A stretch of 15,534 nucleotides of DNA from Puniceicoccales bacterium (lineage in GTDB: Bacteria; Verrucomicrobiota; Verrucomicrobiia; Opitutales; LL51): NCBI GenBank assembly GCA_031278845.1, contig JAITJQ010000026.1, positions 1 to 15,534 on the forward strand, given 5' to 3'. Position numbers and translations under genes: made by a program. Shown piece by piece: positions 1 through 6,381 of the stretch; positions within the stretch are counted from its first letter, which is position 1; every line of letters starts with the position of its first letter. The notes below the pieces were generated by a model that saw only the letters and a list, made by a program, of their open reading frames with translations, had not been told where the DNA came from and made no database searches.

Positions 1-63
1 CAAACTGCGCAGGGTTTGCGCGGCACTAAAAGAAAAAACAAGTCCAAGAGTCTACTCTTGACC

Positions 64-166
64 CTTGCGGCCGAGCCCGGCGCGGAACGCGCCGGGGCTC
101 GGCCGCCGAAGGAGGTCAAGGAGGCTATGCCTCCTTGCGGGGGGCAGGGGGGCGGAGCCCCACAAA
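64..166 (+). repeat. GC-rich element of three tandem hairpins (left copy)
   Basis: The block is extremely GC-rich within an AT-rich genome and folds into three consecutive hairpins. The first is a stem of about 18 bp between 67 and 106 with one bulge. The second is a perfect 9-bp stem at 117-125 and 129-137. The third is a 5-bp stem at 149-153 and 157-161. An inverted copy lies at the right end of the window (about 15423-15478 matches 107-163). The element runs open into the kdsA frame, where it would encode an Arg-rich stretch ending in AEPHKF, and the right copy encodes a similar stretch on the minus strand. It is probably a dispersed palindromic repeat, possibly acting as a terminator; which of these applies is not resolved. 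Confidence 0.75.
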
Positions 167-217
167 TTTAATATTGCCAATGGGCTAGCATGTGATTTGA
201 TTTTAGCGCAAGGAGGA

Positions 218-1024
218 ATGTTATTTGATGCAGAGCGATTATTGATTATTGCTGGGCCGTGTGCATTAGAATCGGAGGCATTAGTTTTTGAGGTTGCGGG
301 TTATTTGCAAGAAATTCAGCGACATTTTCCGCGGGTGCAGCTGGTATTCAAGGCTTCGTTGGACAAAGCGAATCGTTCATCGGTGAGTGGTGCACGTGGT
401 ATAGGGATTAAGGATGGCCTTATTATTTTAGGGAGATTAAAGAGGAAGCATCAATTTTTAGTGACGACGGATGTACATTTACCGGAGCAAGCGAAAGAAG
501 TTGCGGCCGTATGCGATGTGTTACAGGTACCGGCATTTTTATGTCGTCAGACGGATTTGTTAGCGGCTGTGGCGGGGACGGGGCGTATTATTTCCGTAAA
601 GAAGGGGCAATTTTTGTCGCCGCAGGAGATGCGTTATGTGATTGAGAAGCTACGATATTTTGGGGCTAAGGAGATTTGGCCTATGGAGCGTGGGACGACT
701 TTTGGCTATAACAATTTAGTTGTCGACATGCGTAGTTTTTCGATTATGAGCCAATTTTCGTCGGTAGTCATTTTTGATGCGACGCACAGTGTGCAATTAC
801 CTGGTGGAGGGGAAGGGCGGACGATTGGTCAGCGGGAATTTGTGGAGCATTTGGCTTATGGGGCATTAGCGGCTGGTGCGAATGGATTATTTTTTGAGGT
901 ACACACGAATCCGGACGGAGCGATTTGCGATGGTGCGAATCAGCTCGACGTGCATTATTTTAGGAAAGTGGTGGAAAATTGTCTAAAATTTTGGCAAGTG
1001 CGAAGAAGCATCGGTTATTCGTGA
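218..1024 (+). CDS. kdsA: 3-deoxy-8-phosphooctulonate synthase (KDO-8-P synthase)
   Basis: The enzyme condenses arabinose 5-phosphate with phosphoenolpyruvate to KDO 8-phosphate in the cytoplasm, a step of lipid A inner-core synthesis, so the cell should have lipopolysaccharide. Recognisable family motifs are AGPCALES (residues 12-19 from this start), KASLDKANRSS, TDVH, PAFLCRQTDLL, VKKGQFLSPQEM, FGYNNLVVDMRSFSIM, FDATHSVQ, FFEVH and CDGANQL. The Cys in AGPC, with the His, Glu and Asp of the last three motifs, are the metal ligands of the metal-dependent class; the metal-free class has Asn in place of the Cys. The 268-aa length fits the family. The frame stays open upstream into the GC-rich repeat, but those residues are not KdsA-like, so I chose ATG 218. 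The AGGAGG at 211-216 is only 1 nt from that ATG, which is unusually tight, so the start is uncertain. Confidence 0.95.
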   Translation: MLFDAERLLIIAGPCALESEALVFEVAGYLQEIQRHFPRVQLVFKASLDKANRSSVSGARGIGIKDGLIILGRLKRKHQFLVTTDVHLPEQAKEVAAVCDVLQVPAFLCRQTDLLAAVAGTGRIISVKKGQFLSPQEMRYVIEKLRYFGAKEIWPMERGTTFGYNNLVVDMRSFSIMSQFSSVVIFDATHSVQLPGGGEGRTIGQREFVEHLAYGALAAGANGLFFEVHTNPDGAICDGANQLDVHYFRKVVENCLKFWQVRRSIGYS

Positions 1025-1033
1025 AAACTTTAT

Positions 1034-1061
1034 TTGACACCATATTGAATTGGGAGATTAT
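1034..1061 (+). promoter_or_regulatory. Candidate sigma70 promoter for rpmJ-rpmE2
   Basis: A perfect TTGACA (1034-1039) is followed after 16 nt by GATTAT (1056-1061), which matches four of six bases of the -10 consensus. It lies just after kdsA in the roughly 200-nt gap before rpmJ and would give a long leader. A second TTGACA at 1191 sits too close to the rpmJ start to be preferred. Predicted from sequence only. Confidence 0.35.
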
Positions 1062-1228
1062 TAAAGGATTTAATAAGATACTGACAAAACTCTAAAGATT
1101 TTCAAAGAATAGGCACTTTAGTTTTGAACGTGTTGTTTAATTTCCATCTTATTTTTTTGTAAATGAGTGGAAAGATTGGAAAGATTTTTGTTGACAGTGC
1201 CATTGGGATACCTTTATTAGGGCGAGTT

Positions 1229-1354
1229 ATGAAAGTTGTATCGTCGCTTAAATCGTTAAAAAATCGTCATCCAGACTGTAGGATTGTACGGAGGAAGGGG
1301 CGTGTTTACGTCATTTGTAAGAGCAATCCGCGGTTTAAAGCGCGTCAAGGTTAA
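1229..1354 (+). CDS. rpmJ: Ribosomal protein bL36, zinc-independent 41-aa form
   Basis: This is the smallest protein of the large ribosomal subunit. The 41-aa product shows the long form of the family: a start MKVVSSLKSLKNRHPDC, then IVRRKGRVYVI and the end NPRFKARQG. The CxxC and His ligands of the zinc-ribbon form are absent, leaving only isolated Cys residues, so it is the zinc-independent (C-minus) type. The frame extends upstream to an ATG at 1163, but those 22 residues have no counterpart in bL36. ATG 1229 is preceded at normal distance by the purine-rich AGGGCGAG. It lies 17 nt upstream of rpmE2 and is almost certainly co-transcribed with it, as in E. coli ykgM-ykgO, where the paralogous zinc-free pair is Zur-regulated. 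I saw no Zur-like operator. Confidence 0.93.
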   Translation: MKVVSSLKSLKNRHPDCRIVRRKGRVYVICKSNPRFKARQG

Positions 1355-1371
1355 TAAGGGAGGTTTAGATT

Positions 1372-1620
1372 ATGAAAAAGGATATACATCCTGATTTTCA
1401 CCCGGTATGTTTTGTTGATGTTTCGACGAAGAAGAAATTTTTGACGACTTCGACGTTACATTCGAGGCAGAAGGAGATCATCGATGGGGTAGAATATGAT
1501 GTGATTTTTCGTGATATTACGTCAGATTCTCATCCGGCGTATACTGGTGAGAAACGTTTTGTCGATACGGCGGGGCGTGTTGAGAAATTTCAAACCAAAT
1601 TCAAGCGCATACGTAAGTAA
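1372..1620 (+). CDS. rpmE2: Ribosomal protein bL31 type B (zinc-independent)
   Basis: This is a large-subunit ribosomal protein at the inter-subunit bridge. The 82-aa product starts MKKDIHPDFHPVCFVD and carries the type B signatures SDSHPAYTGEKRFVDT and GRVEKFQTKF. The Cys pair that binds zinc in type A bL31 is missing; a single Cys at residue 13 remains. A strong ribosome binding site, GGGAGG, lies 8 nt before the ATG. It is the second gene of a pair with rpmJ, and both proteins are of the zinc-free kind, so this organism may do without the zinc-binding forms altogether. The C terminus is short and lacks the Lys-rich tail seen in some intracellular bacteria. Confidence 0.94.
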   Translation: MKKDIHPDFHPVCFVDVSTKKKFLTTSTLHSRQKEIIDGVEYDVIFRDITSDSHPAYTGEKRFVDTAGRVEKFQTKFKRIRK

Positions 1621-1708
1621 TTTTTTTTTCACATATTGTGGTTGTATCCTTGATCGAGAAAGGCAGAACAGGGTAGATGGGTGCTTTGTTTGCATCTCTA
1701 GTAATTTT

Positions 1709-1804
1709 TCGTTTCAGAGAGTCGTTGATTGAGGTAGGCAGTTTGAGGGAGAAAATTTCCGTCGAAGGATTTGAAACTAATTCCGTTGCCTGTACCGGAG
1801 ACAA
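1709..1804 (-). repeat. Degenerate copy of the pgk 3' end (distal copy)
   Basis: Read on the minus strand, this stretch aligns with the last ~80 bases of pgk, including the codons for the glycine-rich C-terminal STGGGASLEF motif and the region around the stop (compare 1981-2062). Roughly three quarters of positions match by eye, with the reading frame lost. The outer part, beyond the pgk stop, also matches the other relic at 1907-1953, so the two relics share a common ancestor extending downstream of pgk. No function is suggested; these look like residues of tandem duplication. Confidence 0.7.
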
Positions 1805-1906
1805 TTTATTGGTTGGTGAGTATTTTCTTGACAACAATAGGAAGTAGACTAAGGCTAGGTGTATGAAGGTGGGGCGAGCGTCGCGTTGCCATTCGAGTTG
1901 TTTCTT

Positions 1907-1953
1907 GTTCCGGAGAGTCGTTGATTGAGGACATCAGTTCGGGGGAGATTTCA
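1907..1953 (-). repeat. Degenerate copy of the pgk stop region (proximal copy)
   Basis: This contains the string GGAGAGTCGTTGATTGAGG, nearly identical to 1716-1734, followed by a stretch resembling the last codons of pgk. With the distal copy and the true pgk end it makes three related segments within about 350 bases. The remaining 1621-1980 intergenic sequence holds no convincing gene; the short open frames on both strands there are by-products of these relics. Confidence 0.6.
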
Positions 1954-1980
1954 GAAAAAATTTTTTTCAATTTTAAAGAT

Positions 1981-3171
1981 TTATCGATCGAGGACGGCAA
2001 TTCCAGGGAGAATTTTTCCTTCGAGAAATTCTAAACTAGCTCCGCCGCCTGTACTGATGAAAGTGACGTCTTTTCCGTGGCCACTCTTATTAATCGCTTT
2101 GACTGAATCGCCACCGCCAATGATAGAAATAGCTTCTCGATTTTGAGCGATCGCTTCTGCAATAGCAAAAGTCCCTTTAGCAGATTCTTTAATTTCAAAG
2201 ATGCCCATGGGACCATTTAGCAAAATGGTTTTGGAATTTTGAATGATTTCAGAAAATAATTCGACACTTTTCGGACCAATATCGATGCCACTCATATTAT
2301 CCGGGATATCGAGGCCAGCAATTTGTATTGCTCCCACCGTCCTGCTACCGAAATCAATATGATCGGCCACAACGGAATCGACAGGTAAAACAAGTTGAAC
2401 ATTTTTTTCTTTCGCCTTTTGAATAGCGGTAAGCGCCGTATTGATTTTATCCGGTTCGACTAGACTATTGCCAACTTTGTGCCCCTGGGCGAGTAAAAAT
2501 GTATAGGCCATGGCGCCACCGATGATCATATGGTCGGCTTTATCGAGTAGAGCATCGATCACGGAAATTTTATCGCTTACCTTAGCACCGCCGAGAATAA
2601 CGGTAAAAGGACGTTTGGGATGGGTAGTTTTTTCGCCTAAGAATTCTAATTCCCGTTCAACTAAGAAACCTGCGACACGTGGCGAAAGAAATTTTGCAAT
2701 CCCTGCTGTGGAAGCATGGGCGCGATGGGCAGTTCCAAAGGCATCATTGACATAGGCGTCAGCAAGTTTGGCAAGCTCTTTGGAAAAATTTTCGTCGTTG
2801 TCGGTTTCTTCCCCGTAGAAACGAACATTCTCGAGGAGCGCAACCATTCCACCATCCAATTGATGGACTGCGTTGACAACTTCTTCGCCAATGCAATCGG
2901 ATAAAAATAATACAGGTTGTCTAAGCATATCCGAGAGTACTTTTGCGATCGGTTCTAGCGAATATTTTTTATTTTTCTCACCTTCGGGACGACCGAGGTG
3001 AGAAGCTAAGACGATTTTTGCTTTCTGCTCAATGAGGTAATTAATCGTGGGCAGGGCGGCAGTAATCCGTGTAGCATCGGAGACTTGGCCATGTTCATCG
3101 AGAGGGACATTGAAATCGACGCGCACAAATACGCGTTTACCTGATAAATTAACATCTCTAACAGTTCTCAC
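1981..3171 (-). CDS. pgk: Phosphoglycerate kinase
   Basis: The enzyme transfers phosphate between 1,3-bisphosphoglycerate and ADP, giving 3-phosphoglycerate and ATP in cytoplasmic glycolysis. The product is 396 aa, a typical bacterial length. Motifs in order are RVDFNVPL (17-24), SHLGRPEG (57-64), LLENVRFYGEE, VNDAFGTAHRAHAST, ILGGAKVSDK, GGAMAYTFL, LLNGPMGIFE, IIGGGDS and STGGGASLEFLEGK near the end. The start codon is GTG at 3171, chosen because the residues that follow align with the family N terminus; there is no evident Shine-Dalgarno site. It is the last gene of the minus-strand run, 62 nt after the 250-aa gene. Partial copies of its 3' end lie downstream at 1709-1953. Confidence 0.97.
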   Translation of the reverse strand: MRTVRDVNLSGKRVFVRVDFNVPLDEHGQVSDATRITAALPTINYLIEQKAKIVLASHLGRPEGEKNKKYSLEPIAKVLSDMLRQPVLFLSDCIGEEVVNAVHQLDGGMVALLENVRFYGEETDNDENFSKELAKLADAYVNDAFGTAHRAHASTAGIAKFLSPRVAGFLVERELEFLGEKTTHPKRPFTVILGGAKVSDKISVIDALLDKADHMIIGGAMAYTFLLAQGHKVGNSLVEPDKINTALTAIQKAKEKNVQLVLPVDSVVADHIDFGSRTVGAIQIAGLDIPDNMSGIDIGPKSVELFSEIIQNSKTILLNGPMGIFEIKESAKGTFAIAEAIAQNREAISIIGGGDSVKAINKSGHGKDVTFISTGGGASLEFLEGKILPGIAVLDR

Positions 3172-3233
3172 AAAAAAATGCTATTTGAATATTTGTGATT
3201 TTCAAGATAGAAAAGAAAAGATTTTAAATTAAA

Positions 3234-3986
3234 TCAGTCTGCCCACTGTGCCCGAGAGGGGTACTCGGCTGATCTATTTATTGGTATTTTTTTTAATTCT
3301 TGGGTGTACCTTTCAAGGAATTCTTGATGAATGGTAATAGTTCGCTGATAAATTCTAGGAAATTGTTCCATTTCAGATAAATGTCGTATGCAGATTTCTC
3401 GTCCACGTAAAAAAAATTCTATCACTCGTTTGAAGCTCATGCCGAGACCTATGAAAGTTATGCCAGCTTCAAAAGGAATAGCGGGATTATCCGGAAATAC
3501 TTTCAACATTTTGTAGTACCATGCAATTATCCTTTTACGATTACCTATTCTTTTCACCAATTGCGTAACCCGTTGATAATCATCAAAACGCGGGATGCCA
3601 TCTATCCATAAGTCGCATATGAACTGAAATAGATGGAGCACTATTACTTCGGCCCATCCATCTCTTCCATGTAGATTGCCGGCAATCCTATCGGAAAAAG
3701 CACGCAGAACATCTACATCTTTTTCAGAGATTTGCGAGAATGCATTTTTAACACCAACGACTTCGGCTGTCGCACATAGACGACGTACGACTTTTGAACA
3801 AGCTCGGTCCCTAGCGAAGATTGTGAGTGCTTTTCCGTATTTCGTCATTTCTGTCGGTATGGTTAGAAGTACTTTCGGCGCAATATTCAGCATAGAACCA
3901 TAATTCGCTAAAACAGGGATGCAACACCACCAACATAATGACAACACTTTTTTATATGGCTTATTCACAACTATATTCCTAACCAT
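3234..3986 (-). CDS. Unknown exported protein with the Myb-array leader
   Basis: I do not recognise the body of this 250-aa protein. Its first part (NKPYKKVLSL, a hydrophobic Trp/Cys-rich stretch, then ANYGSML, residues 8-33) matches the leaders of the three Myb units upstream. It therefore looks like a Sec-type signal on a different cargo. Residues ~45-230 appear mostly helical and basic, with no Myb or ankyrin motif; a TPR-like stretch around FPDNPAIPFEAGI is possible but weak. ATG 3986 is chosen because TATACT ends exactly 10 nt before it, the same spacing as in its neighbours. A GTG at 3968, which would start VNKPYKK, has an AGGA upstream and is the alternative. It is probably an effector, judging by context only. 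Confidence 0.75.
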   Translation of the reverse strand: MVRNIVVNKPYKKVLSLCWWCCIPVLANYGSMLNIAPKVLLTIPTEMTKYGKALTIFARDRACSKVVRRLCATAEVVGVKNAFSQISEKDVDVLRAFSDRIAGNLHGRDGWAEVIVLHLFQFICDLWIDGIPRFDDYQRVTQLVKRIGNRKRIIAWYYKMLKVFPDNPAIPFEAGITFIGLGMSFKRVIEFFLRGREICIRHLSEMEQFPRIYQRTITIHQEFLERYTQELKKIPINRSAEYPSRAQWAD

Positions 3987-3996
3987 GATGCTCTAA

Positions 3997-4002
3997 AGTA
4001 TA
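3997..4002 (-). promoter_or_regulatory. -10 box TATACT, near-leaderless start
   Basis: TATACT (minus strand) ends 10 nt before the ATG at 3986, so transcription should begin only a few bases before the start codon. No good -35 is present at 17 nt. The same distance recurs in four other genes of the window. Confidence 0.5.
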
Positions 4003-4145
4003 ATATTTTTTATCTATGTAATAAGAATGTGGAATTTTTAGGGATATTTTGAGCTCGAAGATAAAGTATAGTACCATATGAAAGAATAGAGAGACGGCAA
4101 TGGGAAATTCATTATTGCTTTATTATATTTTGTGATTGGAATATA

Positions 4146-4877
4146 TTATGGCCACCAAAACGGATCATTGGGGTTATAGGAGTTAGTAAAACCAAGATCA
4201 ATAGTTTCCCAGTCGGAACCATTTTCTAAAAATGATGATGGCGGTGGCGGTAGTAATGATGGTGGAGGCTGAATCTTGGGTTTATAGAAATCAATAAAAC
4301 CAGGATCAATAGTTTCCCGGTTGGAACCATTTTCTGAAAATGATGATGGCGGTGGCGGTGGTAATGATGATGGAAGCCGAATCATTGGTTGTTTTTTTCG
4401 CGGGGAACGTCTTCGTCCTCCGAAACTTTGACAATTGCAGAGTAAATGCCATCGATTTTTGCAGTCCATATCCGTTCTGCCGGGAAGGAATTTTGCAACT
4501 AGAGTCCATCTAGAGCCTAAGACCTTGATTTTTTCTTGTAATAGAGCATCTTCTTTCGGAGTCCATGACAAAGAACTACGGGCTGGATCTAGATAATTAA
4601 ACCATCGCTCTCGGCATTGTCGCGGGTTTCGATTAGGCATGTAAGAAGCAACTAATTCCCAATTTTTTTCTTCATAGTGAGCTACGAGAATGCACAGTCG
4701 TTCGTCTTCTTTCGGAGTGAATATTTGTCTTCTGTAAACTTGTGGTTTCCTGGGGACCATTTTTGTGGCATAATAAAACATGCTTCCCAAAGACAAATTT
4801 GGCATAAAAGCATAACCTATAGTTATGATAAAACAATTAAAACCAAATGGCAATACCTTTTTATACAATTTGTCCAT
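4146..4877 (-). CDS. Secreted R2R3 Myb-domain protein (intact copy)
   Basis: The 243-aa product looks like a eukaryotic transcription factor with a bacterial export signal. Residues 1-33 are a signal-like leader (MDKLYKK plus a hydrophobic core). Two adjacent Myb repeats follow: R2 at ~52-96 with F53, W73 and W92, and R3 at ~103-146 with W105, W124 and W143. The motifs RQCRERWFNYL and CKNRWHLL are the DNA-recognition helices. A basic patch RRRSPRKK (155-162) resembles a nuclear localisation signal. The rest is Pro-rich, holds a duplicated 36-residue segment and ends NDPFWWP. R2R3 Myb proteins are eukaryotic, and this style is common in trichomonads, so acquisition from a protist is likely. 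ATG 4877 is preferred over the upstream 4916 because of the promoter spacing and the match to its paralogues. The proposed action in the host nucleus is inferred. Confidence 0.88.
   Translation of the reverse strand: MDKLYKKVLPFGFNCFIITIGYAFMPNLSLGSMFYYATKMVPRKPQVYRRQIFTPKEDERLCILVAHYEEKNWELVASYMPNRNPRQCRERWFNYLDPARSSLSWTPKEDALLQEKIKVLGSRWTLVAKFLPGRTDMDCKNRWHLLCNCQSFGGRRRSPRKKQPMIRLPSSLPPPPPSSFSENGSNRETIDPGFIDFYKPKIQPPPSLLPPPPSSFLENGSDWETIDLGFTNSYNPNDPFWWP
4171..4386 (-). repeat. 108-bp tandem duplication inside the Myb gene
   Basis: Two copies of a 108-bp segment lie head to tail, with matching points 4191 and 4299. They encode two 36-residue blocks of the pattern Pro-rich, SSF.ENGS, ETID.GF, then a Tyr-containing linker. 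The period is a multiple of three, so the frame is kept. Differences between the copies are scattered, which suggests an older duplication rather than a recent slip. Confidence 0.85.
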
Positions 4878-4887
4878 AACGATAGGA

Positions 4888-4916
4888 GTTATCTTGAAAT
4901 TTAAAGTAGCTGTCAA
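4888..4916 (-). promoter_or_regulatory. Sigma70 promoter of the intact Myb gene
   Basis: On the minus strand, a perfect TTGACA (4911-4916) is followed after exactly 17 nt by GATAAC (4888-4893), and the -10 ends 10 nt before ATG 4877. This is the best promoter of the array. It implies an mRNA with almost no 5' leader and no Shine-Dalgarno site. It also argues against the ATG at 4916, which would lie at the -35. Confidence 0.75.
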
Positions 4917-5049
4917 GAAAGAAAATGAAAATTTTTAGACAAAGATATGACCGATGAAGTGATGCGAATGGAGCTATGCGGAGAGTTAAAATGGCGACAA
5001 AAACTTATCGTCATTTTACGATTGATGTGACTTCATTGTGCTCACTAGA

Positions 5050-5636
5050 TTAATGGAAGAGAGTGGGGTGGGGATGGGATATAGCATCATGGAACATAGC
5101 GTCGAAAAAAGCTTCAAAATCGGGATGGAGCGGAGGTAGCAGCAGCGGTGCTGGCGGTGCTGGTGGTGACGAGATTGATGATTCTGTTGCGATCGATTAT
5201 TGTTTTTTCTGTTCACGCCTTTGGAGTAAATGCCATCTGTTTTTGCAGTGTTGACCCGATCTACCGGGGAACAATCCTGCAATTAGCTCCCATTTACAGC
5301 TTAACTCGTCGACTTTTTGTGCCCCCAAAGCATCTTCTTCCGGAGTCCAGACCGAAAAATTTAGGTTTGGTGCTAAATAATTAAACCATCGATCTCGGCA
5401 TTGTCGCACAGTTCGACCGGGTATGTGGAAAGCAATTTCCTTCCAATTATTTGTTCCAAATTGCCACACGAGAGCGCGCAGTCGTGCATCTTCCTGTGTA
5501 GGAACCAGTATTGTTTTGGGGCTCGTTTTGGGGGTCGTGTAGCTCCAAATGGAAACCCTAGCATAGCATTATAACTTGCGGCTGAAATAAAACAACCGAA
5601 ACCGATGGATAATATTTTTTTGTATAATTTATTCAT
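5050..5636 (-). pseudogene. Decayed secreted R2R3 Myb protein, second copy
   Basis: The leader MNKLYKKILSIGFGCFISAA starts at 5636 in one frame. The Myb part is in another, from about 5530 down to 5197, with W.FGTNNW, RQCRDRWFNYLAP, VWTPEEDAL and CKNRWHLL clearly readable. The frameshift lies near the run of C and A bases around 5525-5540. The Myb frame then hits TAA at 5197-5199. Past that stop the same frame stays open to 5050 and encodes a Pro-rich segment and the acidic/aromatic tail HPDFEAFFDAMFHDAISHP, which fits the architecture of the intact copy. So at least one frameshift and one nonsense change separate it from a working gene. A sequencing error is less likely with two lesions. Confidence 0.82.
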
Positions 5637-5646
5637 AATGATTGGT

Positions 5647-5652
5647 ATTATC
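5647..5652 (-). promoter_or_regulatory. -10 box GATAAT of the second Myb copy
   Basis: GATAAT (minus strand) ends 10 nt before the ATG at 5636. The surrounding bases align with the promoter of the intact copy, but the -35 is degraded, consistent with pseudogene status. Confidence 0.5.
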
Positions 5653-5717
5653 GCAGAATTTAAAACAGTTATTAGGAGAGAAATTAAAAAATTTCCAATC
5701 GAGTTAGGAAGCTATAT

Positions 5718-5734
5718 AAAAAAGCCAAAATGGC
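5718..5734 (-). terminator. Possible short terminator after the third Myb copy
   Basis: On the minus strand GCCA-TTT-TGGC is followed by six T. The stem is only 4 bp, so it is weak as an intrinsic terminator. Similar sequence containing TTGTCGCCATTTT recurs near 4985-5035 downstream of the second copy, showing that the downstream flank was duplicated with the gene. Confidence 0.3.
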
Positions 5735-5779
5735 GACAAAAATTTATCGCTATTTTACTATTGGTATGATTGGATCGTG

Positions 5780-6296
5780 TTATTGCCACCAAAACGGATC
5801 TTTAAAAAAATCATAATCAAAATCAATACCATCCTGACTATCGCCATGTTGCGGTGCCTGCTGTGAACGCTTTTGAGAAGAACATGCCATCTGTTCTTGC
5901 AGTTTATATTTGCTCTGTTAGGAAAAAATCTTGCAATTTGAGTCCAGTCACAGCCTAAATTTCTGACCTCTCGTAACAAAATAGCATCTTCTGTGTCAGT
6001 CCAGGGCAAGTTGAGTTCTGGTGCTAAATAATTGAACCATCGATCTCGGCATTGTCGCATAGTTCGACCACGTATCTGAGAAGCAATTAATTTCCAGCTT
6101 TCTGTTCCTACTTGATCAATAATAACACGCATTCGTGTATCTTCTTCCGGAGTCCATCGTGGTGCGGGGATTCGTTTTGGGACTTGCTGTCGCGCGGTGG
6201 CAAAAAAATGGCGCCACTCGGCGCAGCACCATAACTTGCAGCTGCAGTAAAGCAACCGAAACCAACTGATAATATTTTTTTATGTAACTTATTCAT
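5780..6296 (-). pseudogene. Decayed secreted R2R3 Myb protein, third copy
   Basis: The leader MNKLHKKILSVGFGCFTAAA begins at 6296. A frameshift near 6190-6210 moves reading into the Myb frame, which shows RWTPEEDTRM, RQCRDRWFNYLAPELN, PWTDTEDAILL and CKNRWH. A second frameshift just after CKNRWH (about 5885-5900) is needed to reach the original tail, readable as QKRSQQAPQHGDSQDG followed by DFDYDFFKDPFWWQ and TAA at 5780-5782. That ending matches the DPFWWP end of the intact copy, which shows the frames are correctly joined. The middle open frame alone (6255-5758) would make a Myb protein without a leader, so residual expression cannot be excluded. Confidence 0.82.
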
Positions 6297-6306
6297 GGTG
6301 TTTTGT

Positions 6307-6333
6307 ATTATAGTGCTTTTTTTGTTTATTCAA
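6307..6333 (-). promoter_or_regulatory. Promoter of the third Myb copy
   Basis: A perfect TATAAT (6307-6312, minus strand) ends 10 nt before ATG 6296. TTGAAT lies upstream at 6328-6333 with a short 15-nt spacer. The 10-nt distance repeats that of its paralogues. Confidence 0.55.
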
Positions 6334-6381
6334 TGAAATTATTAAAAATAATTTGAATTTTTTTTAAGAATTCCATATAAA

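Noticed and set aside
1..171. Open frame from the left edge, possible end of an upstream gene
   Set aside because: Most of it is the GC-rich repeat, where stops are rare by composition; nothing recognisable is encoded before it. A 6-bp hairpin at 45-60 was also seen but has no T run.
65..217. Long N-terminal extension of KdsA
   Set aside because: The extra residues are translation of the GC-rich repeat, also seen in the inverted copy at the right end, and have no counterpart in KdsA.
1163..1228. Upstream ATG for rpmJ
   Set aside because: It would add 22 residues foreign to bL36; the internal ATG 1229 has a suitable ribosome site.
5016..5282. Minus-strand open frame overlapping the second Myb copy
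   Set aside because: It is an out-of-frame reading; the original frame is the Myb frame, which continues past the TAA to a matching Pro-rich and acidic tail.
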